Below, piece by piece: positions 33,985 through 44,849 of a stretch of 64,000 nt of DNA (position 1 is the first letter of the stretch; each line of letters starts with the position of its first letter). A model generated the notes under the pieces. That model worked only from the letters and a program-made list of their open reading frames with translations, was not told the origin of the DNA and did no database searches. The DNA lies in NCBI GenBank assembly GCA_014529385.2, contig CM043946.1:35986558-36050557 (forward strand), in the 5' to 3' direction. A program made the position numbers and the translations under genes. The stretch comes from Adiantum capillus-veneris (lineage: Eukaryota; Streptophyta; Polypodiopsida; Polypodiales; Pteridaceae).

Positions 33985-34300
33985 CCCCTTTCCACGCACG
34001 TTTTTTTGCGCACACACATACATATACATACACACACCCGCCCTCATGCACGAATACATACACACACACACGCATATACGCACCGCACCACAAATACAAA
34101 GGAAGAAAAACGACTACGACATCGACAAATAAAGAAGAAGGATCCAAAGCATGCGTCGCCAACAACAAAAAGAGAAAATGCGCCGAAGGCATGCCCCGAC
34201 CGACTCCGAAAAGAAGTACGCTCGACATCGACGCACCGGCAGCACACCATTCGCCGGCAACACGCAACCATGACGCCATCCCAGTAATTTATAGGTTATT
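33615..34300. repeat. Microsatellite cluster: (CA)n, (CA)n, (TA)n
   Basis: (CA)n at 33,642-33,660 and 33,762-33,786, and a pure (TA)n of about 35 units at 33,910-33,980. The A-rich flank aaaaaaaacaaaaaaacaaa precedes the (TA)n. Long open frames through this block (Tyr-Ile or Thr-His repeats) are artefacts. The remaining sequence (34,080-34,290) has no recognised feature. Confidence 0.9.
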
Positions 34301-35231
<931 letters not shown>

Positions 35232-35489
35232 ATGGACGAGTGGCTGAAGGAATTTTCAAACTGGAGGACGGAAGAAGAGGAGACGAAGGAGGCACTAGCC
35301 GCCTTCATTGTGGTGCTACTGCCAGGCTGCAGTGTCATCAGCATTCAAGAGGTAAATTCTCCATCTCGTGTCGCTCGTTCTAACTATAAATCGAAAGCAT
35401 TAGGTGGGATATTGGTGAAGTGCCATCACTGTTGTCAACCAAGGCACACTGTCAATGAGTGCCAGCAACGAAGGCAGCGAAAGGGCTGA
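35232..35489 (+). CDS. Small plus-strand ORF with a zinc knuckle (85 aa)
   Basis: MDEWLKEFSNWRTEEEETKE starts a helical N-terminus. Near the C-terminus is CHHCCQPRHTVNEC, an exact C-x2-C-x4-H-x4-C retroviral-type knuckle, followed by a basic tail (QQRRQRKG). This is the usual end of a gag nucleocapsid, so it is probably a fragment of a gag from a plus-oriented element different from the others in the window. No LTR, PBS or pol partner is visible. A cellular CCHC protein cannot be excluded. Confidence 0.45.
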   Translation: MDEWLKEFSNWRTEEEETKEALAAFIVVLLPGCSVISIQEVNSPSRVARSNYKSKALGGILVKCHHCCQPRHTVNECQQRRQRKG

Positions 35490-35659
35490 AGTCATCTACA
35501 TCGACATTCATCGCAAAAAATCATTCACGTCAAGGAAGGGAAGCAAACGGTGAGACCTCTTTTCCCTAAAGAAACTGCAGTCAAAGATATAGCTCCAAAG
35601 TGGCCTAAAGGGGCTGCTCGAGCCAAAGGCAAGGAGAAGATAAGCCAGTCTGGAAACAC

Positions 35660-36190
35660 ATGACCCCAAAGGGAGAAGCATATGGCCAAGCAAGTGCTTC
35701 AAGCTCAGAGAGCCGGGTTGTACCCACTTTGTCAAAGAAGAAGTCATCCAAAGCTAAGCGGCGGAAGGTCGCCTACCGATTTGCACGACGCATGCGAGTG
35801 CTACCAATCCACTTCGACAATCCAGAAGAAGAAGTGGTAAGAAGATTCCTATGTCCTAGAGAAGAGTGGTTCGGCTACTGCTCTCGCTGTTTTCGGAAGC
35901 GAGTGGAGGACCTTCCTCCTCTCCCTGTACAACTTATCGTGAAGAAGCTCTCTACCACGGGAGAAACCCAGTGGGCTGGAGACGAGTTGCAACTGAATGG
36001 AGTAGAATTCATGCAACACGCCGATTACGGAAATTACCTGCAATTGCTATTAGCCAAGAGGCTGGGAGTGGTCAGACGCGTCGCCATCACCCCGTATGTA
36101 CTGAGCAACGAAGGAAAGGTAAAGCCCATGAAAGGCCACGACCTCTTGTGGATGTGCCAACTCATCAACACTGGCACGGTAAGAGTATAA
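35660..36190 (+). CDS. Unassigned plus-strand ORF (176 aa) after the zinc-knuckle ORF
   Basis: It starts MTPKGEAYGQASASSSESRV, then a basic patch (KKKSSKAKRRKVAYRFARR, possible NLS), then a compact region with EEWFGYCSRCFRKRVEDLPP, which contains one C-x2-C pair. It lies in the order expected for a continuation of the 35,232 ORF after a frame change, with non-coding-looking sequence between. No known domain recognised. A gtaagtatt sequence right after the stop could be a splice donor. Confidence 0.35.
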   Translation: MTPKGEAYGQASASSSESRVVPTLSKKKSSKAKRRKVAYRFARRMRVLPIHFDNPEEEVVRRFLCPREEWFGYCSRCFRKRVEDLPPLPVQLIVKKLSTTGETQWAGDELQLNGVEFMQHADYGNYLQLLLAKRLGVVRRVAITPYVLSNEGKVKPMKGHDLLWMCQLINTGTVRV

Positions 36191-36572
36191 GTAAGTATTC
36201 CACCCTCTGTGCATGATGGAAAATGGGCCGACAACATTCCCGTTTAGATTCCTGCAGCATATGCATGTGAATATCTATGTAGATAGGAAAGTCTTCTACC
36301 AACAAAAGATCGTATACCTATTCGGTGCGGCGGTACTAGGAGAAATCCTCAATTCCCCGAACCCTATCATCCTCCCCATATTAGATTACCATCATTCCTT
36401 TAATGTCTCTATTTTTATCCTGTTTTAACCTATCCACCCACCCCAAGCCGCTATGATCTGCTACTGTTGATATAAAAGAAAAGGAAAAAAAAAAGGGTTT
36501 GTAATTTTCTGAGTCACCACCATGGCAAGTGTTTCTTTCCCCATGTTCAGTGGAAAGAAGGGAGAGGATCTC
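36191..36572. other. Gap before the P2 LTR, no feature recognised
   Basis: About 380 bp with no convincing ORF or repeat apart from a short A-rich run near 36,477-36,493. It is the sequence into which P2 inserted on this side. Confidence 0.4.
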
Positions 36573-37505
36573 TGTTGGACGGATACGCCGTGACGGACGT
36601 CAGCACAGCGAGAACTCACCTAACATATAATGTCAACTAAGGACAAAGCTCGACCCGCAGGCGCGTGGAAGCAAGCATAAGGTGTCAAACCTACACTCGA
36701 CCGACTCCTAACTAATTCCTACAGAGGTCTCTACCAATTGTCTAAGTCACAGCCTTCAAGAGTGCATAAGAGGAAACTTCCTACAACGCTTTCTAGAGCC
36801 GAACACCCATCAAACAATCTTGAAACACCATAGAACTTGAGGGAGACCCTACTAACACCAATAGGTCGCTCTCCCTAAGGTCTATGAACCAAAATCCCAA
36901 CCCAAAACACCCGGTGCAAAATCACGTAGGATGTCTGGCCGAAATCTGCAGGTCTTCGTTTCCAAAATCTAAAGTGCCTAATGTGTAGTTCTACTCAATG
37001 TGAACGCGTGGATATGCTGCAATGCAAAATCGGACAATGTATGCTCACCCAAACACCAAATCAAGCTCGTAGAAGGAGCTTGCAAAACCGGACTGTACGC
37101 GCGCAATGTGGGTATCGACGAGTAGCTCTCATCGGGGGCAACACACTGCACTTCTCCGCACTCAATTCCGACCACTGGGGCACACGTAGCGTCAAGATGA
37201 AGCTCACACTCTCTCTCGTACACAGTACGCTCACTCACAGACTTCAAAACTTCTTTTAAAAATGACAAAAGGTCCTTCATTAAGGTCAAAAAGTGGTATA
37301 TATACCTTACAATTCTCCAACCCTAAAGTTCCAAAATCAACCATCTACTCAATCTAACTATCAAAACTGGGATACAATCTGGAAACTTCTGTAAGTCCCA
37401 ATATTTACAAGGTGAAAAATCAGGTTTTTCTCAATGAATGAATAATTACAAAAATAATAATCTTCCGAGTAGTTAGTTGACGTGGGGTGTGTCCAACTTC
37501 TAACA
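36573..37505 (-). repeat. 3' LTR of element P2 (about 933 bp)
   Basis: It runs from tgttggacggatacg to acttctaaca on the plus strand, bordered by a purine tract. The tgacggacgtcagcac near its left end matches gacggacgtcc of the P1 LTR. It carries a half palindrome, cacgtaggatgtct, at 36,923-36,936. The 5' partner should lie right of 64,000. Confidence 0.65.
36923..36936. promoter_or_regulatory. Half palindrome in the P2 LTR
   Basis: cacgtaggatgtct keeps the right arm of the P2 palindrome; the left arm is not there. It is followed by ggccgaaatctg, similar to the ctggccaaaattt context beside the leader copy at 41,131. Confidence 0.65.
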
Positions 37506-37519
37506 CTCCCCCCTCCTTG
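37506..37519 (-). other. Terminal polypurine tract of P2
   Basis: The minus strand reads GCAAGGAGGGGGGAG and then TGTTAGAAG. It lies about 50 bp after the ORF3 stop. The hairpin-like atgtcgtccccgacat (37,523-37,538) is just upstream of it; related GTCGTC/GGACGA sequences precede PPT1 at 32.2 and 43.6 kb. Confidence 0.75.
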
Positions 37520-37556
37520 CTCATGTCGTCCCCGACATGGCCCCTGATTCGCTTCT

Positions 37557-40500
37557 TCATCGTATGGTTTCCCGCATCTTGATCAGTGATTCGTATCTTG
37601 CATGCAGATTCATCATTGTAGGGCCAAAAATATATGTGTTTATTGTGAATAAGCCTGTGTAGAATGCTTCTTCAAAGGCCTGGAGGTGATAGGATGGTAT
37701 AAACATTATCCTCTTATACATTGCATGTATCACCTCCTTGGAAGGCTGACCAGACAGATCATAAGCGCATCTGTAAGTATCCTAGAAGAAAAAGATGTTG
37801 TCGATCACCTGGCCTGGCTTGAAAGTCTCAAATACTACTAAGAGGGTTTTGCAGATTTTCTTCATCATGATGCATGTAAGGTCAGGTGAGCCAGTGAACA
37901 ACTTGATGGTGCCCATTAGGGTTTTCACCATGTATTGGACACTTATTCTCTCACCTGCCTTCAAGCCCGACAGCTTAGGGTAATTCAGCCAAGTGGGTTG
38001 GCTCCTTTGCAAGATTTCTTGCGCTTTCCACGTCCTGGTCGTTGGTAGAGGACAAAAACTAAGGTTGTCTCTGATGTTTTTCGATGCCTCTACCAAGTGG
38101 ATTAGGTATTGTGGGTACTTTGTGATCCAGGCCTTCCTCCACTTTGACCCCTTCTGGTTGTGAGATGCATTGTAAAGTGGTACGGTCGGCTCTTCTCTTA
38201 TCCGCTTGTTGATGGTGGCTGCCTCATATTTCAGCAATGGATAGGGGAGAGAGGGTTGAAGCCACTCACACCTGAGGTTGCTCGCATCGATCTTCTGAAT
38301 GGTCATAGACTTGAAAACCCTCTGCTCCCACTCCAAGGCTTCCTTTGATGTCTCTCTGATCTCCACCTCTATTGCTTTACGCAACTTTTCTTCCTCTTCC
38401 TGTGTTAGATCCTGTGGCTCTTGAGAGGATCCTTCTAGGATTTCCTCTTGCATAGGCGTGTCCACCGAATCTGTCACGTTTTCTAAATCAATGTCCTCAT
38501 TGGTTGCTGGCCTTGTGCCCTCTTGCTCTCCTGTTTGCTGTCCTTTCAACTCCTCTATCTGCCTCAGGAGTTTTTGCTTTTCCGCTTCCGCTTCTTCGCC
38601 CATATTCACAAGGAGGTCATTTAATTCGGCGTTTATTCTCTCCGCCTCCTCGAGCTTTCTTTTCATACTTTCTACTTCCTCTTGCAGGGCTTTTTGCTCT
38701 TCTTCCATTCTTGTTTGCATGACGATAGATCCTTCTGCCATCATCAATCTTTGCTTTTTCTCTAGATTCAACTCTTTCTGAAGTTCTTGCATCTGTTCTT
38801 CATAGACTTGACTCTCTGTAGTGATGTGAGTCGAGCTAGTAGCTCTGACTCTGGCAGGTGATGCTCGTAGCCTTTGGATGGTTTGATCTTTTACTTTGAG
38901 TTGGTCCGTGAGCTCAAGGACCTCATCCTGACTGGCTTCTTGATCTATCTCCACCTTTTCTTTGGCGTTTCTCATGGCTTCTACTTCTTTAGATTCTTCT
39001 GCCAGTTGTAGGGTCATGTTATCTCTTTCCTTCTCGGCATCTAGCAGTGATTTGCTGAGCTGCTGATTTTCTTCTTCAACTGCTTGCATTCTTTTTGCTG
39101 CTGCTTGATTTGCTTCCTCCATTGCCTGGCATCTTTACAGTGCCCTTCCTAGGATGTCCTATAGCTCAACTTCCCTCTCCTTCTGCCTTTGGCTTTGTCC
39201 TTGTAGAGTGTCTACTTCCATCTTAATCTTCATTTTTGTGGCCTTGAGAGCTGCCATCTTGCTTTCTGAAGCCATGGATTGCGCTCTCCACCCGGTTAGC
39301 TTTGTCATCACCATGTCCCAGTCATTGGAGGGTGGGTGCAGATCCACTGTATCTGTGGCAATTTCTTTTAATTCCACTAGCCTGATGCCTTGCATTTGTT
39401 CTTTAGGCCCTGTGCTCGCCAAGTCGAATGCGATTGTGGCGGCTTCTTTCTTCGTGTATCCTGTAGCTAACAGGTCCCAAAATGTGTGATAAGAATCTTC
39501 TAACTCTTTTTTCTCACTTCGAGGCTTAGCCTCTTCTTTTGGCTCCGGCTCCTAGCTCTGCTCTTGCTTGGCCTCTTCCCGTTCTTCTGGCTTGTCTTCA
39601 GTCTCTTTCTCTTCTTGTGGAGGGCTGCTAGGAGGTGGTGAGGGTGGTGGTGAGGGCTGTGGATTGGGTTTGGGGCTGGCCGGTAGAGATGTAGGCTTGC
39701 CCTTTAAATATCTGTCTGCTTTAGTTTTTCTTTCTCTTTCTTGGCTCTCTTGCTCATCTAGCAGTTTCTACCGTATTTGCTCCACTTCCTCCTCTGTGAA
39801 AGGGACATGCGGTATATTTTTTGATGCGGCATCAAGAATCTCAAAGTTCTTGATATAATCCTCGAATCTGTCCCTTTGCACTCTTCGAGATGATCCCGAC
39901 ATAGCTTCTAGAAATGGCTTCCAGAGTTCACTTAAATCACCCTTAAGCGCTCTCTCTGCTCTGAAGCTCTCCATCAGCCTCTCTAATCTTGCCGCTTTTT
40001 GTGACCTTGTTTCTTTTGCAGGTACTTGGGCAAATTCCTTCTTTCCTTTCTTTTGCTCCAGCTGCTCCTCTTGAACCGGCTCTAGCCGTCTTTTCAGTCT
40101 TGTAGCCACCTTTGGTGCTCTTCTTCTTTGTCTTCTTTTAGCCTCAGCTAGTCGTTCTGAGACGGGGGGTCAGGCCACCTTCCCTTTGCGTGTAGTGCCT
40201 CATAAATCACCTTAGTGATTAGTTCTCCTGCACTATATAGGTTGGCTTCTTGTTACCCATCTTTACTAGGTTGTCATGTATATACGCCGCATAATTGATT
40301 ATCTTTGGGGTGCTTTTCGTCATTGCCCAAGTGAATGTCGTGGCAATTGCACCTGGCGGCATTCTGTACTTTTGTGGCCTCTTCATACACATGTGGAAGT
40401 ATTGGTTGTACAACTGGCTCATGATTTCCACTCTTGGGTTGGCAATATCTTCAAAGGTGTAATTCCCTTTCTTCTCATTGTACACCTTGACCTCATCCCT

Positions 40501-40965
40501 TCTTTTAGCTACACTATCCCCCTTGTTGGAGAGGTCTAGTGCATCTGCTACAACCTGCTTAGTGATGATTATTTCTGTTTCTGGCATGCCTTGTAGATCT
40601 GTTACTTTGGCCACTCCATCCTCTTTAATGGTTGTCACAAACTCCCAGACTCTCTTTATGTCCACCCCTACCGGTATTGCTTCAAAGTAGTTGTGGAGAT
40701 CAATCTTCTCCAAGTACCCGGCCATCTTGCTTCTTATGAACTCATTGAGTTCTCACAGCAGCATTGGTAGCTCGATGACATTGCCTTCAGTGTCTTTGAA
40801 CACTTCTTGGTAGATCTTTAGGTTGTTGGACTCTAACAGATCTTCTTGGATCCATGTGCTAGTGGGCTTTAGTGTTCCTTCTGGAATGACGAAGGGTTCC
40901 ACTTCTTCTAGGTAGTCCTTGATGGTCATTCTTTTCTTCTTTGCTGGTGACTTCGCAGCCGCCAT
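37557..40965 (-). pseudogene. ORF3 of element P2 (about 1,136 codons, several stops)
   Basis: Homologous to the P1 ORF3 and nearly the same length (3,409 against 3,413 nt). It starts MAAAKSPAKKKRMTIKDYLE, a basic NLS-like N-terminus (PAKKKR). The N-terminal domain is VFKDTEGNVIELPMLL and ETEIIITKQVVADALDLSNK; the YRMPPGAIATTFTWAMTKST segment aligns with the P1 LHIVVVMALATAEN segment. A charged linker with a short Pro-rich run follows (about 39,600-39,680), then a long coiled coil (39,122-38,500; LSKSLLDAEKERDNMTLQLA), and the C-terminal domain with FCPLPTTRTWKA and MFIPSYHLQAFEEAFYTGLF. No enzyme motif seen. Stops near 40,750, 40,215, 39,765, 39,155 and 37,780 break it. Function unknown; a nuclear or structural protein is a guess. 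Confidence 0.7.
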
Positions 40966-41130
40966 AGATCCTGTTGCACTCAGTAGTCCGAAGTTAGAGT
41001 TTTTTCCATATTAGCTGCGAAACTGAGTTTTAACTATCCAAATGACTTGAAAATTGAAAATAAAGCTTAAAAGGAACTTGTGAAGCTGTGCATGTGCACA
41101 CAGTGCAAATCTGGCCAAAATTTTCCATTT

Positions 41131-41154
41131 AGACATCCTACGTGTAGGATGTCT
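41131..41154. promoter_or_regulatory. P2 leader palindrome, copy 1
   Basis: 24-bp inverted repeat with centre cctacgtgtagg; only the two central bases fail to pair. The full P2 palindrome core is acatcctacgcgtaggatgt. Confidence 0.9.
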
Positions 41155-41414
41155 TTTTCATCAGAATTGGTTCATACTTGACATGCTGGTAGTGCATGGC
41201 TTATGGAACATGGCTATATGCTTGGATTTGGATTTGGATATCAAAAAGTGGATTTTTGGGCTGATTCAGGCTTTAGGTCACAAATTGGGTAGAAAGTCCA
41301 TCATAGGTAGCAATTGATGTCCAAATGGGTTGAAAATTGGTATATGGGCTCATTGCACCATGGTATTGGATCCCATGATGTCATTCTTTGCACAGAAGGC
41401 TTAAATTATGCTGG

Positions 41415-41438
41415 AGACATCCTACGTGTAGGATGTCT
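41415..41438. promoter_or_regulatory. P2 leader palindrome, copy 2
   Basis: Same 24 bases as copy 1, exactly 284 bp away. The first ~10 bases after it (tttttcatca) are also shared, then the sequences diverge. Confidence 0.9.
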
Positions 41439-41699
41439 TTTTCATCAAAATGACATGAAATTTGTTCTGTGGGTAGTCCTTGGCCTATGGAACATGGCCA
41501 TGCTCTTGGATTTGGATTTGGACAAGGATTGATGCTTGTAAGAGCCTGTGTGGTGTTTTTGGGCTCCAAAAGTGTATCTTGAAGGTGTTGGGGGTCAAAA
41601 ATGATTAGAATGGCTTCAAACTTGATATATGAGCTCCTGATGATGAGGTGATTGGATCTGGAATCAACAAAGATCCTCTGCAGGCCAAAAAAGTCAAAT

Positions 41700-41723
41700 A
41701 GACATCCTACGCATAGGATGTCT
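41700..41723. promoter_or_regulatory. P2 leader palindrome, copy 3
   Basis: Same palindrome with centre cctacgcatagg, 285 bp from copy 2. Confidence 0.9.
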
Positions 41724-41982
41724 ACTTCACCATTTTTTGCTTCTGACCACACAGATTGGTTAATGATATGTTGGTGAATGTGTTGTGCAAGTTTCATGTG
41801 ATTTGGACAAGATTTGGTAGGTCTATTGCCCATTATTGCCTCTATGCCCGCTTTGCGTTTTTTTCATGCATATGAGGTCAATTTTGGTCCAAATGTGATG
41901 AGACTTGATGGATAGCATGTAAAGGTCATCTAGAAAATGTGTATGATGAAAAATGTTGGAGTTTATGCCCAGAAGTTCCCTT

Positions 41983-42008
41983 GAGACATCCTACGCGTAG
42001 GATGTCTC
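41983..42008. promoter_or_regulatory. P2 leader palindrome, copy 4 (perfect 26 bp)
   Basis: A perfect 26-bp palindrome around acatcctacgcgtaggatgt, whose 24-bp part starts 284 bp after copy 3. The last bases gatgtctcctg are shared with the copy at 63,854. Confidence 0.95.
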
Positions 42009-43415
42009 CTGGTGATTTTTTCATGGATTGTGCTTCTAGTGCCTGCCCTTGGTTCCCCTGAGTCCCTTTTGAGCCTAATTTCAACAAAAAAGTCAAATGG
42101 ATAGAGAATAACTCCCTGTGTGGGCTTCAGAGCCTCCGAATCGTTTTCTGACTTTTGGAGTGCTTTTTGGCGATGAAATTTCTTGATGTTGGTCTCCATA
42201 GCTTCCCGATCCCTTGGGGATCCTTGCCGTATGGTTTTTGTCGACTTTGGCTTCACCAGAGCTTCATTTGGCAATTTGTAGCTCTAGAAGCACCCGTGGT
42301 TGCGTTTACATACCTTCGATGATTTGTGGTGGTCTACCACCATAGGACTTGGTTGTTGATGGTGTAGGAAAGCCGCTCGTGAAGTTTGGTGGCAAACGTG
42401 CATGCGGTTTGGCCGCAAGAGCAATTTGACGCTTTGTGTGTCAGATGCCGTTTCTGAAGTTTAGTGCCGTCTCGGGTCACTTTTTGGTCATGCGGGTCAC
42501 ATAGACTTGTAGAGCATGTCGAGATGCTCCTACCCATGAATTTTGGTAGCATTTGGTGGCCGTTTCTTCGATTCCCCATTTGGTGGCCTCTTGCGGGTTT
42601 CTAGGAATTAGGGTTTTTCTCAATGGATTTCTACTGCCTTTGGACATCCAAGACTGGTCTCCCAGGCTAGGGTAAGCTTTCGATGAATTCTTATTGCTTT
42701 TGGGTTAGCCGTTAGGCCGCCGTCTCTACTTGTAGGTCTCTATCGCCCGCTTTGTGTGTGACTCCTACGCTAGTTTTCGCGACAAAACGACAAACATGCG
42801 CGAAAAGCTCAAGGTGATGAGCCTACCTCTCATGTCTGGAGCTCGTTGGGTAGTCGTGCGCGTCGTAGAAGCTGCTGGAAGGTCGGTCCGCTCTAGGTGG
42901 TAGAAGCTCTCTCCACAAAGTCAATAGTGAGAATGAGCTAAAAATGAGGTGAAAATTTCTTATTATGGAGGTCCCCGAACCACTTTTCATGAAATTTGAC
43001 ATGTGCTCCTATCTTCTTGCGAGATGCGGTTTAGGTTCAAAAAATTTCTTGATTTGGACTCCATTTGCTCTGTTTACCAGAAATTTGGCATTTCGGTCAA
43101 AACCTGGCAAAAACACGCTTTTCGCTCCAGTCTCATAATTGCACCCCCATTGTACCATAGGTTGTCCTATAGTCACTGATCATCCCCATATTTTTTGTTT
43201 TTCATTACGACTGTTTTTCACCTGCTTTTTGTATTTTTGAAGTTTTTCTGCCGAAAATTAGGAAAATTAAAAGGAAAATAAAAAATCAAACCCAGAAAAT
43301 CCCCAAAAATCATAATAAATCAAAACATCACCGCAAAACATTATATACACTCACATGCAATTTTTATGGCCGGATTTCTTCGTTTTACCAATATTTCGCA
43401 CAAAAAATGGCTAAT
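42009..43415 (-). other. Non-coding region between palindromes and PPT1 in P2
   Basis: No coding signal. The block at 42,890-42,960 matches 31,500-31,640 of P1. T-rich and A-rich segments at 43,180-43,320. A second TATA-like sequence (minus strand GTATATAATG) is at about 43,342-43,351. Confidence 0.45.
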
Positions 43416-43428
43416 TCTACTTATATAC
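43416..43428 (-). promoter_or_regulatory. TATA box downstream of PPT1 in P2
   Basis: The minus strand reads GTGTATATAAGTAG, close to the plant consensus, about 180 bp after PPT1. A message starting near 43,390 would carry the four palindromes in its leader and then ORF3. Confidence 0.5.
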
Positions 43429-43606
43429 ACACACCTAGGGGCTTGATTTGGCGTTTGGTCCCATATACCTATAGATACATGTTGTATAAGTGTATATGTA
43501 CTTTGGTTACTCCAGAATATTTTGCAATCAAAAAACAACCCTTAAAATAGTCAAAAATCATGCCCTTTTTTGCTCTTTCTGTTATTGGTTCCGCATTTGA
43601 GAATGC

Positions 43607-43620
43607 CTCCCCCCCTCCTA
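43607..43620 (-). other. Internal polypurine tract (PPT1) of P2
   Basis: The minus strand reads TAGGAGGGGGGGAGG after the W-x-P-K tail region. It lies 6.1 kb upstream of the terminal PPT. Confidence 0.65.
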
Positions 43621-43749
43621 GCCGGAGTCCTCCCGGACGACAAGGTATCGCCTCGGAGTATGTGCCGTGCATAGGTTGAAAAAGTTGTGCTAATGCCTGG
43701 CCGATTAAGGTGGCCCTATTTTATGCATATTCGGTCAATGCATGGAAAA

Positions 43750-44137
43750 ATTAATGTTGTGCAAGAGAAGGGAATAAGCAAGATGCTTATTGGCATTTGT
43801 CGTCGAGGTTTCCTGTTTTCTTTGCAAGTAACAGCTGTAACTCTACTGCTCTCTGTTTAATTGTCTTTTTTGCAAAAGGCAATTGCTTTGTCGACATTGT
43901 TGAGATAACCGTAGCTGTTTCTATGGAGAGGATTGGCTTGGCCGGATGGCTATGGGCCGTATTGCCTTTGCTTTCCATTGGTATTTTTCTTTTGCCGGTT
44001 TTTGTAGATGTTTTGGTACTTCCTTGGTTTCCACTGGTTTGTTGTTGATTGGCATCCACATAAGTCGGTTTTTGTAAGGTTTCCAGTTTTCGAAACCTTA
44101 AAAATTGTACTAGCTTGCAAAACTTCATGGAAAACAC
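43750..44137 (-). pseudogene. P2 W-x-P-K tail, distal part
   Basis: Degenerate coding with KPTYVDANQQQTSGNQGST and KKTIKQRAVELQLLLAKKTG; the latter aligns with TIQERAIQLQALMFHKQLP of the P1 tail. Another frame reads NQWKPRKY, a W-x-P-K type repeat. It continues, after unit G, at 47,965-48,450. Confidence 0.55.
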
Positions 44138-44545
44138 TATTGCAGGACCCCAAACACTATTAATTTTGGTATTATTAGAATCATAAGCAGAGCTTTACTA
44201 TGTTTAGGAATTTTCAGAATTTGATTCCGATAAAAACAGGAATAGTTACGGGTCCTGGAAAATTACCATAGAAATTCAATTAATAACCAAATTTGGATGG
44301 TTTCATTATTAATCATTAGCAAAGACTTCTTTACACTAAGGTTCTAGAGTTAGATAGAAAATTCCAAATTTCATCATTAAAGATGTGCAAAATCAACCAG
44401 GCAAATTCTGGAAGGTATGGGGTGAGTGTGGAAGCTGGGGAAACTTGCCAGAAGCAATGATGGCTGAAAATGGCGCAAATTTCAAACTAGGGGGTTGCTT
44501 GGACTAGGGGGAAGCTGCCAAAATCTGCCAGATGCCTAGAAAAAG

Positions 44546-44556
44546 CTATAAATAGG
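44546..44556 (+). promoter_or_regulatory. TATA box of unit G
   Basis: ctataaatagg, a perfect plant TATA box, about 405 bp after the left end of the unit. The transcription start would be near 44,580. Confidence 0.6.
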
Positions 44557-44849
44557 ACCTTTCTCTTCATATTTTGTTAAACTCGGAGCCTTGAGAATTT
44601 CTCTCTCATCTAGGGAGAAACACTACGCAGAAATCATTAGAGTTTAATCTCTAGTTGATTAACCCTAACGATAATTAACCTAATCCTTCTTAATTAGTAA
44701 GGTTAGATTAAGATAAATAGTTAATAAATCAAATATTAGGCCTATATATGCTTCTTAAACCTCTTTAAATAAATTAATATCTACTGATTATTATAATTAA
44801 GCTTAGTAATACTAAGATAATTATTTCTCCTATCATATTAGGGCTGTAT

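Noticed and set aside
36981-37289. Open frames on both strands in the P2 LTR
   Set aside because: Located inside the LTR, no counterpart in the P1 LTR, no domain.
41131-42008. CRISPR array (palindromic repeat with regular spacing)
   Set aside because: Only four repeats, spacers about 260 bp and mutually related, plant retroelement context, no cas genes.
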